A stretch of 64,000 nt of DNA, from contig NZ_CP020737.1 in assembly GCF_002097715.1 (NCBI RefSeq), forward strand, positions 496,001 through 560,000. Direction: 5' to 3'. Shown one piece after another: positions 1 to 8,947 of the stretch. This DNA is from Burkholderia ubonensis subsp. mesacidophila. GTDB lineage: Bacteria; Pseudomonadota; Gammaproteobacteria; Burkholderiales; Burkholderiaceae. A model generated the notes under the pieces. That model did not search any database and was not told the DNA's origin. It was given only the letters and a program-made list of their open reading frames with translations. Numbering within the stretch: the first letter of the stretch is position 1; each line of letters starts with the position of its first letter. The position numbers and the translations under genes were made by a program.

Positions 1-22
1 CCTCTTTGGGGAGTCGAAGGCC

Positions 23-526
23 ATGTTAGACATGTATCTGAAGTTCGGTAATCCGGCCATCAAGGGCGAGTCTGCGGACAAAGACCATGATGCCTGGATC
101 GAACTGAAATCCTGGGACCATTCCATCATCCAGCCGCGCTCGGCGACCGCGTCGACGGCCGGCGGCCATACGTCGGAGCGTTGCGAGCACGGCGACATGG
201 TGTTCACGAAGGAAATCGATTCGTCGAGCCCGCTGCTGTACCAGCACGCGTCGGGCGGCACGACGTTCGATGAAGTCACGATCGACTTCATGCGTTCGGA
301 CGGTGAAGGCCAGCGCGTCAAGTACCTCGAGGTCAAGCTGAAGTACGTGATCATCTCGAGCGTCACGCCGAGCGTGCAGAAGGAAGGCCTGCCGCACGAG
401 ACCTTCTCGCTGAAGTACGCTGCCGTGCAGTGGAAGCAGACGCAGCAGAAGATCGGCGGCAACCAGGGCGGCAACACGCAGGGCGCCTGGAGCCTGACGA
501 AGAACGACAAGACCTACGCGGTCTAA
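23..526 (+). CDS. hcp: Hcp (TssD), T6SS inner-tube protein
   Basis: This 167-aa protein forms hexameric rings that stack into the T6SS tube expelled with the VgrG spike. The start MLDMYLKFGN, the SWDHSI segment near residue 30 and the C-terminal QKIGGN...WSLTKN segment are typical of the Hcp family, and the length is normal. The ATG at 23 is preferred over the in-frame ATG at 32 because GGGGAG lies 9 nt upstream. tssE follows after 61 bp that contain a strong hairpin, so Hcp can be made in excess of the downstream proteins. The upstream tssB/tssC expected in this cluster are outside the window. Confidence 0.96.
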   Translation: MLDMYLKFGNPAIKGESADKDHDAWIELKSWDHSIIQPRSATASTAGGHTSERCEHGDMVFTKEIDSSSPLLYQHASGGTTFDEVTIDFMRSDGEGQRVKYLEVKLKYVIISSVTPSVQKEGLPHETFSLKYAAVQWKQTQQKIGGNQGGNTQGAWSLTKNDKTYAV

Positions 527-535
527 GGTCGGTTG

Positions 536-568
536 CGGCAACGGGGCGTCGCGTCCCGTTGCCGTTTT
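536..568 (+). terminator. Hairpin plus T run between hcp and tssE
   Basis: A perfect 10-bp inverted repeat, CGGCAACGGG (536-545) and CCCGTTGCCG (555-564), has a 9-nt loop and is followed at once by TTTT. It has the form of an intrinsic terminator but lies inside the T6SS operon directly after hcp. It probably terminates partially or stabilises the hcp 3' end, which would explain high Hcp levels relative to tssE onward (inference). Confidence 0.7.
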
Positions 569-587
569 CACGTCGCGTCCCGGCCTG

Positions 588-1073
588 ATGAAACGATTCG
601 AACCGAGCTTTCTCGACAAGCTGTTCGACGATGAACCGCACTTGCCGGCTTCCGCGGCGATGCGGCAATTGTCGCTGGAAGAGCTGAAGAACACGGTCGC
701 CCGCGATGTCGAGGCGATCCTCAATACCCGTATCGCGCATACCGACCACGAGCTGGCGACGCTGCCGGAATGCCAGAAGTCGGTGCTGACCTACGGGCTG
801 AACGATTTCGCGGGCCTGAGCCTCGCGAGCCACTACGACCGCACCTACATCTGCAAGTCGATCCAGCAGGCGATCGCGCGCCATGAGCCGCGCCTGCAGC
901 AGGTGCAAGTGATGTTCGAGCTCAACGAGCAGTCGACCAACGCGCTCTATTTCGCGATCCAGGCGCTGCTCGTCGTGCACCCGGCCGAAGAGCCGGTCAA
1001 TTTCGACGCGATGCTGCAGCCGTCGACGCTGCAGTATTCGGTCACACGCGCGCGCGCCGCGAAAGCGCAGTAA
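588..1073 (+). CDS. tssE: TssE, gp25-like T6SS baseplate wedge protein
   Basis: A 161-aa protein of the gp25/TssE family, a baseplate wedge component that works with TssF, TssG and TssK to start sheath assembly. Visible family features are the N-terminal FLDKLFDD motif, the ARDVEAILNTR segment near residue 43 where the conserved E and R of gp25 proteins sit, and VLTYGLNDF near residue 66. The C-terminal part resembles the IQxAIxxxEPRL pattern of gp25. No strong ribosome site precedes the ATG. It lies between hcp and tssF in the usual T6SS-1 order. Confidence 0.95.
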   Translation: MKRFEPSFLDKLFDDEPHLPASAAMRQLSLEELKNTVARDVEAILNTRIAHTDHELATLPECQKSVLTYGLNDFAGLSLASHYDRTYICKSIQQAIARHEPRLQQVQVMFELNEQSTNALYFAIQALLVVHPAEEPVNFDAMLQPSTLQYSVTRARAAKAQ

Positions 1074-1138
1074 CTTACGCCGCCGCGCGGGCCGGACCGT
1101 CCGGCGCGGCAAGCAATGAAAGAGGTTCGGGGTCGTCG

Positions 1139-2974
1139 ATGGAAGAATTGCTGCCGTATTACGAGCGCGAATTATCGTTTTTGCGGCGCTATTCGCGCGA
1201 TTTCGCCGAACGCTACCCGAAGATCGCGGCGCGTCTCGCGCTCTCCGGCGAGCATTGCGAGGATCCGCACGTCGAGCGGATGATCGAGTCGTTCGCGCTG
1301 CTCGGCGCGCGGATCAACAAGAAGCTCGACGACGACTACCCCGAATTCACCGAAGCGCTGCTGGAAGTGCTGTATCCGCACTACCTGCGGCCGTTCCCGT
1401 CGTGCTCGATCGCGCAGTTCGCGCTCGGCGCGCCGGGCCAGCAGACCGAGCCGGTCGTCGTCGAGCGCGGCACCGAGCTGAAGAGCCGCCCGATCCGCGG
1501 CGTGCAGTGCCGGTTCCGCACCGCCTATGACGTGACGCTCGCGCCGATCCGCATTTCCGAGGCGCGCTACACGCCGGTCGCGCTCGCGCCGAGCGCGACG
1601 GTGCTGCCGCCCAACGCGACCGGCGTGATCTCGATCACGTTCGAATCGCTCGCGGCGCAGCTCGATCTCGGCGCGCTGAAGCTGTCGACGCTGCGCGCGC
1701 ACCTGCACGGCGAGCAGTCGTTCGTCGCCGCGCTCACCGATTGCCTGTTCGTCAACGTGCTCGGCGCGTACGTCGAGCCGGAGCGCAACGGCCGCTGGAC
1801 CGCGCTGCGCAAGCTGCCGATCACGCAGGCGGGCTTCGACGAGGGCGACGCGCTGATCGACTACCCGGCGAAATCGCATCCGGCGTACCGGCTGCTGACC
1901 GAGTATTTCGCGTTCCCCGACAAGTTCGACTTCGTCGATTTCGACCTCGCCGCGATCGCGCGCGCGTCCGGCCGCTGCCAGCGCTCGACGCTGCACCTCG
2001 TGCTGCAGGACGTGCGCGGCGACTCGCACGTCGCGCGCCTGCTCGAGCTGCTGAGCGCGAACCATTTCCGGCTGTTCTGCACGCCGATCGTCAACCTGTT
2101 CCGCCAGCACGGCGAGCCGATCCGCATCACGCACCGCGCGGTGTCGTACCCGGTGATCGCCGAGGCGCGCCGCGCGTTCGCGTACGACGTGTATTCGATC
2201 GACTCGGTGAAGCTCGTGCGCCAGCAGGCGCACGAGGAATCGGTGATCGAGTTCCGGCCGTTCTATTCGCTGCACCACGGCGAGTCGGCGCGGGTCGGCC
2301 ATTACTGGTTCGCGCGCCGCAACGACTGGGTCGCGCAGAAGAGCCCCGGCTACGAGACCGAGATCTCGATCGTCGACATCGATTTCGAGCCGACGTCGCC
2401 GCAGACCGATACGCTGAGCCTCGACCTGACCTGCACGAACCGCGACCTGCCGGCGATGCTCGCGTTCGGGCTCGAGGGCGGCGACCTGTTCCAGGAAGGC
2501 GGCGCGCAGACGAGCAGCATCGCGCTGCTGCGCCGGCCGACGCCGAGCGTGCGCTTCGAGCGCGGCCGCTCCGCGCACTGGCGGCTCGTGTCGCATCTGG
2601 CGCTCAATCACGTATCGCTCGTCGATCACGGCCTCGCGCCGCTGAAGGAAATGCTGACGCTGTACGACCTGCGGCGCACCGCGGTGTCGATGCGGCAGAT
2701 CGACGGGCTCGCGGGCATCGAGCAGCGCGGCGCCGTGCAGTGGCTGCCCGGCAAGCCGTTCGCGACCTTCGTGCGCGGCATCGAGATCCGCGTGACGATC
2801 GACGAGGAGCACTTCGTCGGGTCGAGCCTCGCGTCGTTCGTGCGCGTGCTCGACAGCTTCTTCGGGCTTTACGTCCACCTCAACAGTTTTGTCCAGCTGG
2901 TCGTCGTGTCGAAGCGCACCGGCGAGGAGATCATCCGATGCAAGCCCCGGACCGGCGAATCGATCCTGGCGTAG
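1139..2974 (+). CDS. tssF: TssF, T6SS baseplate protein
   Basis: A 611-aa protein opening with MEELLPYYERELSFLRR, the hallmark start of TssF/ImpG (VasA). TssF pairs with TssG and TssE in the baseplate wedge. The conserved N-terminal stretch with FAERYPKIAARL and CEDPHVERMIESFA is present, and the length (about 600 aa) matches the family. Its last 37 bases overlap the start of tssG, implying translational coupling and fixed stoichiometry. Cytoplasmic, with no signal or membrane segments. Confidence 0.95.
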   Translation: MEELLPYYERELSFLRRYSRDFAERYPKIAARLALSGEHCEDPHVERMIESFALLGARINKKLDDDYPEFTEALLEVLYPHYLRPFPSCSIAQFALGAPGQQTEPVVVERGTELKSRPIRGVQCRFRTAYDVTLAPIRISEARYTPVALAPSATVLPPNATGVISITFESLAAQLDLGALKLSTLRAHLHGEQSFVAALTDCLFVNVLGAYVEPERNGRWTALRKLPITQAGFDEGDALIDYPAKSHPAYRLLTEYFAFPDKFDFVDFDLAAIARASGRCQRSTLHLVLQDVRGDSHVARLLELLSANHFRLFCTPIVNLFRQHGEPIRITHRAVSYPVIAEARRAFAYDVYSIDSVKLVRQQAHEESVIEFRPFYSLHHGESARVGHYWFARRNDWVAQKSPGYETEISIVDIDFEPTSPQTDTLSLDLTCTNRDLPAMLAFGLEGGDLFQEGGAQTSSIALLRRPTPSVRFERGRSAHWRLVSHLALNHVSLVDHGLAPLKEMLTLYDLRRTAVSMRQIDGLAGIEQRGAVQWLPGKPFATFVRGIEIRVTIDEEHFVGSSLASFVRVLDSFFGLYVHLNSFVQLVVVSKRTGEEIIRCKPRTGESILA

Positions 2975-4038
2975 TCGGCGCGCTGCTCGACGAGCCGCAC
3001 CGCTTCGAGTTCTTCCAGGCGGTGCGCGTGCTCGAGGGGCTGTTCGCGCGGCAGGCGACCGATGCGCCCGGCGCGTGGCGGCATGGCGACGCCGTCGCGC
3101 AGCGCATCGCGTTCCGCAACACGCTGTCGCTCGGCTTTCCGGCGAGCGAGATCGAGCGCCTGCGCTCGTTCGACGACAACGGCGCGCCGCTCGACGCCGC
3201 CGACGCGCGCGACGCGGCGCTCGCGGCCGGCGAGCTCGGCCGCGTCGAGCTGACGCCCGCGTTCTTCGGCCTGCTCGGCGCGCAGGGCGCGCTGCCGCTG
3301 CACTACACCGAGCAGATCGTCGCGCGCGAGTACCTGAAGCGCGACCACGCGGCGCGCGCGTTCTTCGACGTGTTCTCGAACCGCGCGACCGCGCTGTTCT
3401 ACGCCGCGTGGAAGAAATACCGGCTGCCGTTCCATTACGAGCTCGACCGCGACGAGCGCTACCTGCCGCTGCTGCTCTCGATCGCGGGCGTGACGAGCGA
3501 CGAGGTGCGCGACAGCCTGCAGGCGGGCGCGGGCGGCGTGCTCGACGAGGCGGTGGCCGGCTATGCGCTGGCCGCGCGGCACCGGCCGATGTCGGCCGCG
3601 TACCTGCAGCGCACGCTGTCGGACTACTTCCGCGTGCCGGTGAAGATCGACCAGTTCGTCGGCAAGTGGTACGACGTGCCGCCCGACCAGCTGAGCGTGC
3701 TCGGCGAGGTCAACGCTGTGCTCGGCGGCACCGCGCTGGTCGGCGAGCGCGTGTGGCAGCGCGACATGCGCGCGCGGATCGTGGTCGGCCCGCTGGCGAA
3801 GCGCGACTACGAGGCGTTCCTGCCCGGTGGCCCGCGGGCGATCGGCCTCGAGCGGATGCTCACGCTGCTCGCCGGCGTCACGCTCGAATACGAGGTGTCG
3901 CTCGTGCTCAAGCGCAGCGAGGTCGGCCCGAGCCAGCTCGGCGCGGGCGCGCGGCTCGGCTGGGACGCGTTCCTCTGCACCCGCGACGCGACGCACGACC
4001 GCACGGATGCGCGCTACGAGCTGCACGTGATCCACTGA
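2938..4038 (+). CDS. tssG: TssG, T6SS baseplate protein
   Basis: A 366-aa protein of the TssG/ImpH (VasB) family, partner of TssF in the baseplate. The start is placed at ATG 2938, inside the 3' end of tssF, because the protein then begins MQAPDRRIDPGVVGALLDEP and runs into the family motif HRFEFFQAVRVLE; the longer upstream open frame is only the shadow of tssF. Other TssG-like segments are FRNTLSLGFPASEI, FFGLLGAQGALPLHYTE and DYFRVPVKIDQFVG. clpV follows after 50 bp. Confidence 0.94.
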   Translation: MQAPDRRIDPGVVGALLDEPHRFEFFQAVRVLEGLFARQATDAPGAWRHGDAVAQRIAFRNTLSLGFPASEIERLRSFDDNGAPLDAADARDAALAAGELGRVELTPAFFGLLGAQGALPLHYTEQIVAREYLKRDHAARAFFDVFSNRATALFYAAWKKYRLPFHYELDRDERYLPLLLSIAGVTSDEVRDSLQAGAGGVLDEAVAGYALAARHRPMSAAYLQRTLSDYFRVPVKIDQFVGKWYDVPPDQLSVLGEVNAVLGGTALVGERVWQRDMRARIVVGPLAKRDYEAFLPGGPRAIGLERMLTLLAGVTLEYEVSLVLKRSEVGPSQLGAGARLGWDAFLCTRDATHDRTDARYELHVIH

Positions 4039-4088
4039 AATACCCGAACACAACAATACGCGACGCAAACGAACCTGAGATCGACGCC

Positions 4089-6758
4089 ATGAGCACGCCC
4101 CTGAAGACCCTGATCACGAAACTGAATCCGCTGTGCCGCCAGGCGACGCAGCACGCGGCGAGCGCGTGCCTCGCGCGCGGCCACTACGAGGTCGATCTGG
4201 AGCACCTGTTCCTCGCGCTGCTCGACGAGCCGGCGGGCGACCTGCCGCTGGCGCTGCGCGCGAGCCGCATCGATCCGCACGCGCTGCGCGCGGATCTCGA
4301 GCGCGAGCTGACGCGCCTGAAGACCGGCAATACGCGCACGCCGGTGTTTTCCGTACACCTGATCGCGCTGTTCGAGCAGGCGTGGCTGATCGCGTCGCTC
4401 GATTCGCAGCTCGGCCGCATCCGCTCGGGGCATCTGCTGCTCGCGCTGCTGACCGCGCCGGACCTCGCGCAATTCGCGCAGCGGATGTCCGCGCAGTTCG
4501 CCGAGTTCCGCGTGACGGACCTGAAGCACAAGTTCGACGAGATCACCGCCGGGTCGAGCGAAGCCGAGCCGCGCCAGGCGGACGCGGGCGGTGACGGTGG
4601 CGATGCGTCGGCGCTCGACGCGGCGCCCGCGTCCGGCCCGTCGAAGACGCCCGCGCTCGACACCTACACGACCAACCTCACGCAGCGCGCGCGCGACGGC
4701 AAGATCGATCCGGTGATCGGCCGCGAGGCGGAGATCCGCCAGGCGATCGACATCCTGATGCGCCGCCGCCAGAACAACCCGATCATGACGGGCGAGGCGG
4801 GCGTCGGCAAAACGGCGGTCGTCGAGGGGCTCGCGCTGCGCATCGCGGCCGACGACGTCCCGCCGCCGCTGCGCGGCGTCGCGCTGCACGTGCTCGACAT
4901 GGGCCTGCTGCAGGCCGGCGCGAGCGTGAAGGGCGAGTTCGAGAACCGGCTGAAGAGCGTGATCGACGAGGTGAAGAAGAGCGCGCATCCGATCATCCTG
5001 TTCATCGACGAGGCGCACACGATCATCGGCGCGGGCGGCCAGGCCGGCCAGAACGACGCGGCGAACCTGCTGAAGCCGGCGCTCGCGCGCGGCGAGCTGC
5101 GCACGATCGCGGCGACCACGTGGAGCGAATACAAGAAGTACTTCGAGAAGGACGCGGCGCTCGCGCGGCGCTTCCAGGTCGTGAAGGTCGAGGAGCCGAG
5201 CGAGCCGCTCGCGGCCGCGATGCTGCGCGGGATGTCCGGCCTGATGGAGACGCACTTCAACGTGCGGATCCTCGACGACGCGATCACCGAGGCCGTGCGC
5301 CTGTCGCACCGCTACATCAGCGGCCGCCAGCTGCCGGACAAGGCGATCAGCGTGCTCGACACCGCGTGCGCGAAGGTCGCGCTCGCGCAGAGCGCGACGC
5401 CGGCCGCGATCGACGACACCAAGAAGCGCATCGAGCGGATCGACGCGGAAATCGCGTCGCTCGAGCGCGAGGCGGCGAGCGGCGCCGCGCACGACGAGCG
5501 GCTCGGCGAGCTGCGCGGCGCGCGCGACGCCGCGCTTGAACAGCTTGCGGCCGACGAAGCCCGCTACGAAGGCGAGCGCGCGATCGTCGCCGAGATCACC
5601 GAACTGCGCGCGGCGCTCGACAAGGCCCGCGGCCCGTCGGAGGACGGCGAGCCGGTCGACGTGCAGGCCACGCGCGACAAGCTCGCCGAGCGCGTCGCGG
5701 CGCTGCATGCGCTGCAGGGCGGCGAGCCGATGGTGCCGCTGCAGGTCGACGGCCATGTGGTCGCCGAGATCGTCGCGTCGTGGACGGGCATCCCGCTCGG
5801 CCGGATGGTGAAGGACGAGATCGGCACGGTGCTGAACCTGCAGCCGCTGCTCGCCGCGCGCGTGATCGGCCAGGACCACGCGCTGGAGGCGATCGCGCAG
5901 CGCGTGCGCACCGCGTCGGCGAGCCTCGAGGACCCGAACAAGCCGCGCGGCGTGTTCATGTTCGTCGGGCCGTCGGGCGTCGGCAAGACCGAAACGGCGC
6001 TTGCGCTGGCCGACATCCTGTACGGCGGCGAACGCAAGATGGTCACGATCAACATGAGCGAGTACCAGGAGGCGCACAGCGTGTCGGGCCTGAAGGGCTC
6101 GCCGCCGGGCTACGTCGGCTACGGCGAGGGCGGCGTGCTGACCGAGGCGGTGCGGCGCAATCCGTACTCGGTCGTGCTGCTCGACGAGGTCGAGAAGGCC
6201 CACCCGGACGTGCTCGAGATGTTCTTCCAGGTGTTCGACAAGGGCGCGATGGACGACGCGGAAGGGCGCGAGATCGACTTCCGCAACACGCTGATCATCC
6301 TGACGTCGAACGTCGGCTCGTCGGCCGTGATGCAGGCCTGCCTGAACAAGCCGGCCGAGGAGCTGCCCGATCCGGACGCGCTCGCCGAAACGCTGCGCCC
6401 GCAGCTGTACAAGACGTTCAAGCCCGCGTTCCTCGGCCGCATGAAAGTCGTGCCGTACTACCCGATCTCCGACGACGTGCTCGCCGAGATCATCGACCTG
6501 AAGCTCGACCGCATCCGCCGCCGGATCGACGCGAACCACAAGGCCGTGTTCGAGTGGGACGAGTCGCTGGTCGACGCGGTGCTCGCGCGCTGCACCGAGG
6601 TCGACTCGGGCGCCCGCAACGTCGACCACATCCTGAACGGCACGCTGCTGCCGGAGATCGCGGGCCACGTGCTGGGCCGGATCGCCGACGGCGCGGCCAT
6701 CGCGCGCATCGCGGTGCGCGCGGACGAAGCGGGCGAGTTCGTCTATACGGTCGAATGA
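4089..6758 (+). CDS. clpV: ClpV (TssH), AAA+ ATPase that disassembles the T6SS sheath
   Basis: An 889-aa Hsp100/ClpB-type ATPase that recycles contracted TssB/TssC sheath. An N domain (about 10-160) is followed by an acidic, Ala/Gly-rich linker, then AAA1 with Walker A GEAGVGKT at residue 235 and Walker B FIDEAHT at 305. A shortened middle coiled coil lies near 430-530, and AAA2 has Walker A GPSGVGKT at 627. The start at 4089 is chosen because the N domain begins there (MSTPLKTLITKLNPLCRQA); the open frame continues upstream only as a shadow of tssG. The N-terminal domain and T6SS context separate it from housekeeping ClpB. Confidence 0.96.
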   Translation: MSTPLKTLITKLNPLCRQATQHAASACLARGHYEVDLEHLFLALLDEPAGDLPLALRASRIDPHALRADLERELTRLKTGNTRTPVFSVHLIALFEQAWLIASLDSQLGRIRSGHLLLALLTAPDLAQFAQRMSAQFAEFRVTDLKHKFDEITAGSSEAEPRQADAGGDGGDASALDAAPASGPSKTPALDTYTTNLTQRARDGKIDPVIGREAEIRQAIDILMRRRQNNPIMTGEAGVGKTAVVEGLALRIAADDVPPPLRGVALHVLDMGLLQAGASVKGEFENRLKSVIDEVKKSAHPIILFIDEAHTIIGAGGQAGQNDAANLLKPALARGELRTIAATTWSEYKKYFEKDAALARRFQVVKVEEPSEPLAAAMLRGMSGLMETHFNVRILDDAITEAVRLSHRYISGRQLPDKAISVLDTACAKVALAQSATPAAIDDTKKRIERIDAEIASLEREAASGAAHDERLGELRGARDAALEQLAADEARYEGERAIVAEITELRAALDKARGPSEDGEPVDVQATRDKLAERVAALHALQGGEPMVPLQVDGHVVAEIVASWTGIPLGRMVKDEIGTVLNLQPLLAARVIGQDHALEAIAQRVRTASASLEDPNKPRGVFMFVGPSGVGKTETALALADILYGGERKMVTINMSEYQEAHSVSGLKGSPPGYVGYGEGGVLTEAVRRNPYSVVLLDEVEKAHPDVLEMFFQVFDKGAMDDAEGREIDFRNTLIILTSNVGSSAVMQACLNKPAEELPDPDALAETLRPQLYKTFKPAFLGRMKVVPYYPISDDVLAEIIDLKLDRIRRRIDANHKAVFEWDESLVDAVLARCTEVDSGARNVDHILNGTLLPEIAGHVLGRIADGAAIARIAVRADEAGEFVYTVE

Positions 6759-6801
6759 GCGCGACGCGCGAAACCTCATGCATCAACGGATTCACTGAAC
6801 C

Positions 6802-7926
6802 ATGCCGATCAATCTTCCCGAATTGCTGACGCCGATCAGCGACGCGTCGCCATGCGGCGACGACCTGCTGTTCTCGAACGATTTCGACGCGATCCAGGAG
6901 GCGCGGCGCTTCGACGACCCGTCGCTCGACCAGGGCGAATGGGTGACCGAGATCAAGGAAGCCGACTGGGGCTTCGTCGTCGCGCGCTCGAGCGAGCTGC
7001 TGCGCACGCAGACGAAGGACCTGCGGCTGGCCGTGTGGCTGACCGAGGCGCTCGCGCTCGAGGACGGCATCACGGGTCTCACCGACGGCTACTCGTTGCT
7101 CGAGGGGCTGTGCCGCCAGTACTGGGACACCGTGCATCCGCTGCCGGAAGGCGACGACACGGAATACCGGCTCGGCAACGTCGCGTGGCTCGCCGGGCGC
7201 ACCGCCGCGCTGCTGCGCGCGGTGCCGCTGACGGAGGGCGCGTCGAACGCGTTCAGCACGCTCGACTGGGAAGTCGCGCAGCATGTCGCGCAGGCGGTGA
7301 AACGCGACCCGGATCACGCGAACGACATCGCGCGCGGCAAGCCGTCGGTCGAGCAGATCGACGCGTCGCGGCGCATGACGTCGCTCGCGTTCTACTCGGC
7401 GCTGCTCGGGAACCTGAAGGCGTTCGAATTTGCGCTCGATGCGTTCGAGGAGACGCTCGACGCGCGCGCAGGCGATGCGGCGCCGAGCTTCCGGCAGGCG
7501 CGCGACGCGTTCGAGACCGTGTACCGGCTCACCGAGCGCTTCGCGCGCGAGCAGGGCTATACGGGCGCGCAGCAGCAGGCGCAGTCGCAACCGGCGCCGC
7601 CCGCACAGCCGGACCGCATCGAGCCGAGCTTCGGCGCCCCGCAATATACGGAGGAGACCCACGTGCAGCAGCAGCCCGTTTTGCGTCCGGTACCGCAGGT
7701 GATCGCCGGCATCCAGAACCGCGCGCAAGCGGTCGACCAGCTGCGCGCGGTTGCGCGCTATTTCCGGCAGACCGAGCCGCACAGCCCGGTCGCGTATCTC
7801 GCGGACAAGGCGGCCGAGTGGGCCGACATGCCGCTGCACAAGTGGCTCGAAAGTGTGGTGAAGGACAGCGGGTCGCTGTCGCATATTCACGAGCTGCTGG
7901 GGGTGAAGCCGGACGATCAGTCGTAA
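6802..7926 (+). CDS. tssA: TssA, T6SS cap/assembly protein with ImpA N-terminal domain
   Basis: A 374-aa TssA protein. The ImpA N-terminal domain spans about residues 8-120, with SPCGDDLLF near 16 and a DLRLAVWLTEAL segment near 75. A Gln/Pro-rich linker (about 255-275) leads to a short C-terminal domain (about 310-374) containing SPVAYLADKAAEWADMPLHKWL. TssA organises baseplate and tail assembly. It is the last + strand gene of the cluster and converges on the OmpA-domain gene across a hairpin. Confidence 0.93.
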   Translation: MPINLPELLTPISDASPCGDDLLFSNDFDAIQEARRFDDPSLDQGEWVTEIKEADWGFVVARSSELLRTQTKDLRLAVWLTEALALEDGITGLTDGYSLLEGLCRQYWDTVHPLPEGDDTEYRLGNVAWLAGRTAALLRAVPLTEGASNAFSTLDWEVAQHVAQAVKRDPDHANDIARGKPSVEQIDASRRMTSLAFYSALLGNLKAFEFALDAFEETLDARAGDAAPSFRQARDAFETVYRLTERFAREQGYTGAQQQAQSQPAPPAQPDRIEPSFGAPQYTEETHVQQQPVLRPVPQVIAGIQNRAQAVDQLRAVARYFRQTEPHSPVAYLADKAAEWADMPLHKWLESVVKDSGSLSHIHELLGVKPDDQS

Positions 7927-7931
7927 ACGCA

Positions 7932-7964
7932 AACCGGGCGGCGCATGACTGCCGCCGCCCGGTT
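7932..7964. terminator. Bidirectional hairpin between tssA and the OmpA-domain gene
   Basis: A perfect 12-bp inverted repeat AACCGGGCGGCG / CGCCGCCCGGTT with a 9-nt loop lies in the convergent gap just after the tssA stop. There is no clear T run, so efficiency is uncertain, but its position suits termination of both converging transcripts. Confidence 0.6.
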
Positions 7965-8001
7965 CGCGTCGCGCCGGCCCGCCATGGAGCCGGCGGCCTG
8001 C

Positions 8002-8943
8002 TTACTGCCCCACCCGGAAATCAATCCGTCGATTCCGCGCCCGCCCTTCGGCCGTATCATTCGGCGCGATCGGCTGATCCGGGCCCACGCCCGTCGTCGT
8101 CATCTGCTGCGACGCGATCCCCTTCGTGATCAGGTAGCCCTTCACCGCATCGGCGCGCGCCTGGCTCAGCGCGATGTTCGACGTGCGATTCCCCGAGTTG
8201 TCGGTATGACCGATGAGATCGACCGTGCGGTTCGGCATCTTCGACAGCGCCGCGGCCATCTGGTCGAGCACCACCTTGCCCTGCGGCGTGAGCGTCGCGC
8301 TGCCGGTCTCGAACTCGATCGTGCGGTTCGCGAGCGTCTGGTCGAGCAGCCCCTGCTCGGACGCCGACACGCGCAGCCCGTTCTTGATCGTGTAGGTCGG
8401 GTTCAGCGTGTTCGCCATGTCGCTCGCGAGCTGCTGGCGCTGCGCCTCGTTGTGCACCTCGCCCTTCATGTCGATCTGCGTGCCGTCGATCTTCAGCTGC
8501 CCCTTGCTGATCTGCTTGAGCTGCGGGCCGATCAGCTTCTGCACGTTCGCGCTCCAGTTCGGCGGCGTCGCGACATCGCCGATCTCGATCTGGTCGACGA
8601 CGTTGGCGGCGCCATAGGTGTCGCGCAGCTTCTGCAGAACGCCGGCCTTGGTCGCCTCGTCGGGCACCTTGCCGCCGACGACGACCTGGCCGGGCGTCGC
8701 GTTCGCCGGCGGCGGCGCCAATGTCGTCGTCGCGGCGGCCGGGTGCGCGGCCGTGCCGGAGGTCAGCGACGCGGGAGCGGCGGGCAGCGCGGTCGCCGTG
8801 ACGTTGCCGTTGCCGACCGGCGTGACGGTCGCGCCGCTGTTCTGCGCGAAGCTGCTGGCGCCACCGGCGAGCAGGCCGGCGGCGAGGAGGGCGGCGAGGA
8901 CGGGCGAGAAGCGCGCGCGGCGGGCGTGATTCGTGTTGCGCAT
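8002..8943 (-). CDS. T6SS-associated OmpA/BON-type peptidoglycan-binding protein (TagL/TagN-like)
   Basis: A 313-aa secreted protein with a signal peptide of about 33 residues (hydrophobic LAALLAAGLLAGGAS). A BON-like segment lies near 90-180, and the C-terminal OmpA-family domain (about 215-313) carries the peptidoglycan-binding pattern IGHTDNSGN...NIALSQARADAV and a GPDQPIAPN...RARNRRIDF ending. The ATG at 8943 is chosen because it gives a proper signal sequence and lies 4 bp after the tagF stop. It probably anchors the TssJLM membrane complex to the cell wall (inference from context). Co-transcribed with tssM and tagF. Confidence 0.88.
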   Translation of the reverse strand: MRNTNHARRARFSPVLAALLAAGLLAGGASSFAQNSGATVTPVGNGNVTATALPAAPASLTSGTAAHPAAATTTLAPPPANATPGQVVVGGKVPDEATKAGVLQKLRDTYGAANVVDQIEIGDVATPPNWSANVQKLIGPQLKQISKGQLKIDGTQIDMKGEVHNEAQRQQLASDMANTLNPTYTIKNGLRVSASEQGLLDQTLANRTIEFETGSATLTPQGKVVLDQMAAALSKMPNRTVDLIGHTDNSGNRTSNIALSQARADAVKGYLITKGIASQQMTTTGVGPDQPIAPNDTAEGRARNRRIDFRVGQ

Positions 8944-8947
8944 GCCG

